From Deinococcus marmoris DSM 12784 (lineage in GTDB: Bacteria > Deinococcota > Deinococci > Deinococcales > Deinococcaceae): DNA of 12,676 bases. The DNA lies in the NCBI RefSeq assembly GCF_000701405.1, contig NZ_JNIV01000114.1:1-12676 (forward strand), written 5' to 3'. This document shows, piece after piece, positions 12,384 through 12,676 of the stretch (the stretch's first letter is position 1; each line of letters starts with the position of its first letter). Position numbers and translations under genes: made by a program. The notes below the pieces were generated by a model. That model was not told the DNA's origin. It saw nothing but the letters and a program-made list of their open reading frames with translations, and ran no database searches.

Positions 12384-12676
12384 AGTAGGCGCATCAAGAA
12401 CGCTCTTTGCCCCAATTGCCTGATCCTTCAAGCTCGCCTTGACGAGCTTGAACTGCGATTGCTGACCCTGGAAGCTCGCCTTGCCGCCACAAGCCGAACT
12501 TCTAGCCAACCGCCCAGCCAGGACAAACCGTGGGTCCCCAAGAGTGAGCGCCAGAAGAGCAACCGCTCTTCTGGCGGGCAACGTGGCCATCCCGGCAAGA
12601 CGCTCAAAATGAGTGAGCATCCTGATGAAATCAGGACGCTCCCGGTCACTGGGCAGTGCGGCTGTGGGCAGCCCTG
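12384..12676 (+). CDS. IS66-family transposase, N-terminal fragment, start codon unresolved
   Basis: After a stop at 12381-12383 the frame is open to the right edge. Near the start are CPNC and then a Leu/Glu coiled coil ([19 protein letters not shown]). Next come [15 protein letters not shown] (compare the family's NSSKPPSSD), [15 protein letters not shown] (compare GGQPGHKGxTL) and a Cys-rich GQCGCGQ. That succession is diagnostic of the IS66 transposase N-terminus. The catalytic domain lies outside the window. No ATG, GTG or TTG occurs in this frame before the conserved part. The candidates are ATC 12393, preceded at 6 bases by TAGAGT (a TANNNT box), or CTG 12420. The frame limit is given here, not a chosen start. 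Two perfect hairpins lie in the coding sequence. Confidence 0.75.
12427..12452 (+). repeat. Perfect 10-bp hairpin near the IS66 transposase start
   Basis: TTCAAGCTCG (12427-12436) and CGAGCTTGAA (12443-12452) are exact reverse complements with a 6-base loop. A 12-base word, AAGCTCGCCTTG, also repeats directly at 12430 and 12472, reflecting the repetitive Ala-Arg-Leu coding of the coiled coil. Confidence 0.6.
12549..12576 (+). repeat. Perfect 12-bp hairpin in IS66 transposase coding sequence
   Basis: CGCCAGAAGAGC (12549-12560) and GCTCTTCTGGCG (12565-12576) are exact reverse complements with a 4-base loop (AACC). The stem lies between the SSQPPSQD and GGQRGHPG coding stretches. No T-run follows. 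Confidence 0.65.

Larger units (their letters stand above)
12342..12676 (+). mobile_element. IS66-type insertion sequence, left end, runs off the window
   Basis: The methyltransferase similarity ends at NAAARKKLV, and the DNA then continues GTAACTACTCAGC. IS66-family ends characteristically begin GTA, so I place the left terminal repeat at 12342. If so, the 8-bp target duplication typical of the family would be AAAAATTG (12334-12341). The transposase frame begins within 60 bases, suggesting an element without the accessory tnpA and tnpB genes, like the ISBst12 subgroup. The right end is outside the window. Confidence 0.65.

Overview
The window is GC-rich (about 60-65% by eye), apart from its extreme right end. 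Codon use and the style of the insertion sequences suggest Deinococcus or a close relative. That assignment rests on recall of similar sequences, not on a search. Two genes on the minus strand also have a TANNNT box a few bases before the start codon, as in the leaderless genes described for Deinococcus.

Layout. (1) Positions 1-219, minus strand: the N-terminal 73 codons of an IS4-type transposase that runs off the left edge, followed by its end region up to about 325. (2) Positions 392-1618, minus strand: two small genes. One encodes a 145-residue phage-like protein with a Cys/His cluster and a C-x-CHGG motif. Downstream of it is a stand-alone HD-domain hydrolase of the RelA/SpoT or MESH1 (small alarmone hydrolase) type. 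A degenerate 25-bp direct repeat (334-358 and 1680-1704) brackets this pair. (3) Positions 1619-1902: a divergent intergenic region with a G-quadruplex-type tract and a cluster of GGGGAAGAC words. (4) Positions 1903-12341, plus strand: a tight three-gene operon that looks like a DISARM-related anti-phage system. It encodes a 1711-residue DEAD/DEAH helicase with a C-terminal DUF1998 (MrfA zinc-binding) region and a terminal nuclease-like domain, a DrmD-like SNF2 helicase, and a DrmMI-like N6-adenine DNA methyltransferase. The first two genes are 3 bases apart and the last two overlap by 4 bases. (5) From about 12342 to the right edge: an IS66-type element inserted in the methyltransferase gene just after the NPPW catalytic motif, removing the rest of that protein.

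How the genes may work together (inference). In DISARM class 1 a DrmD helicase and a DrmMI methylase accompany the core DrmA helicase, DrmB (DUF1998) and DrmC (phospholipase-D-like nuclease). Here one giant polypeptide carries a helicase, a DUF1998 region and a putative Vsr/PD-(D/E)XK-like nuclease, so it could stand in for all three core proteins. The methyltransferase would mark self DNA. Because an IS interrupts it after NPPW, this copy probably cannot methylate, so the locus may be decaying or may depend on IS excision.
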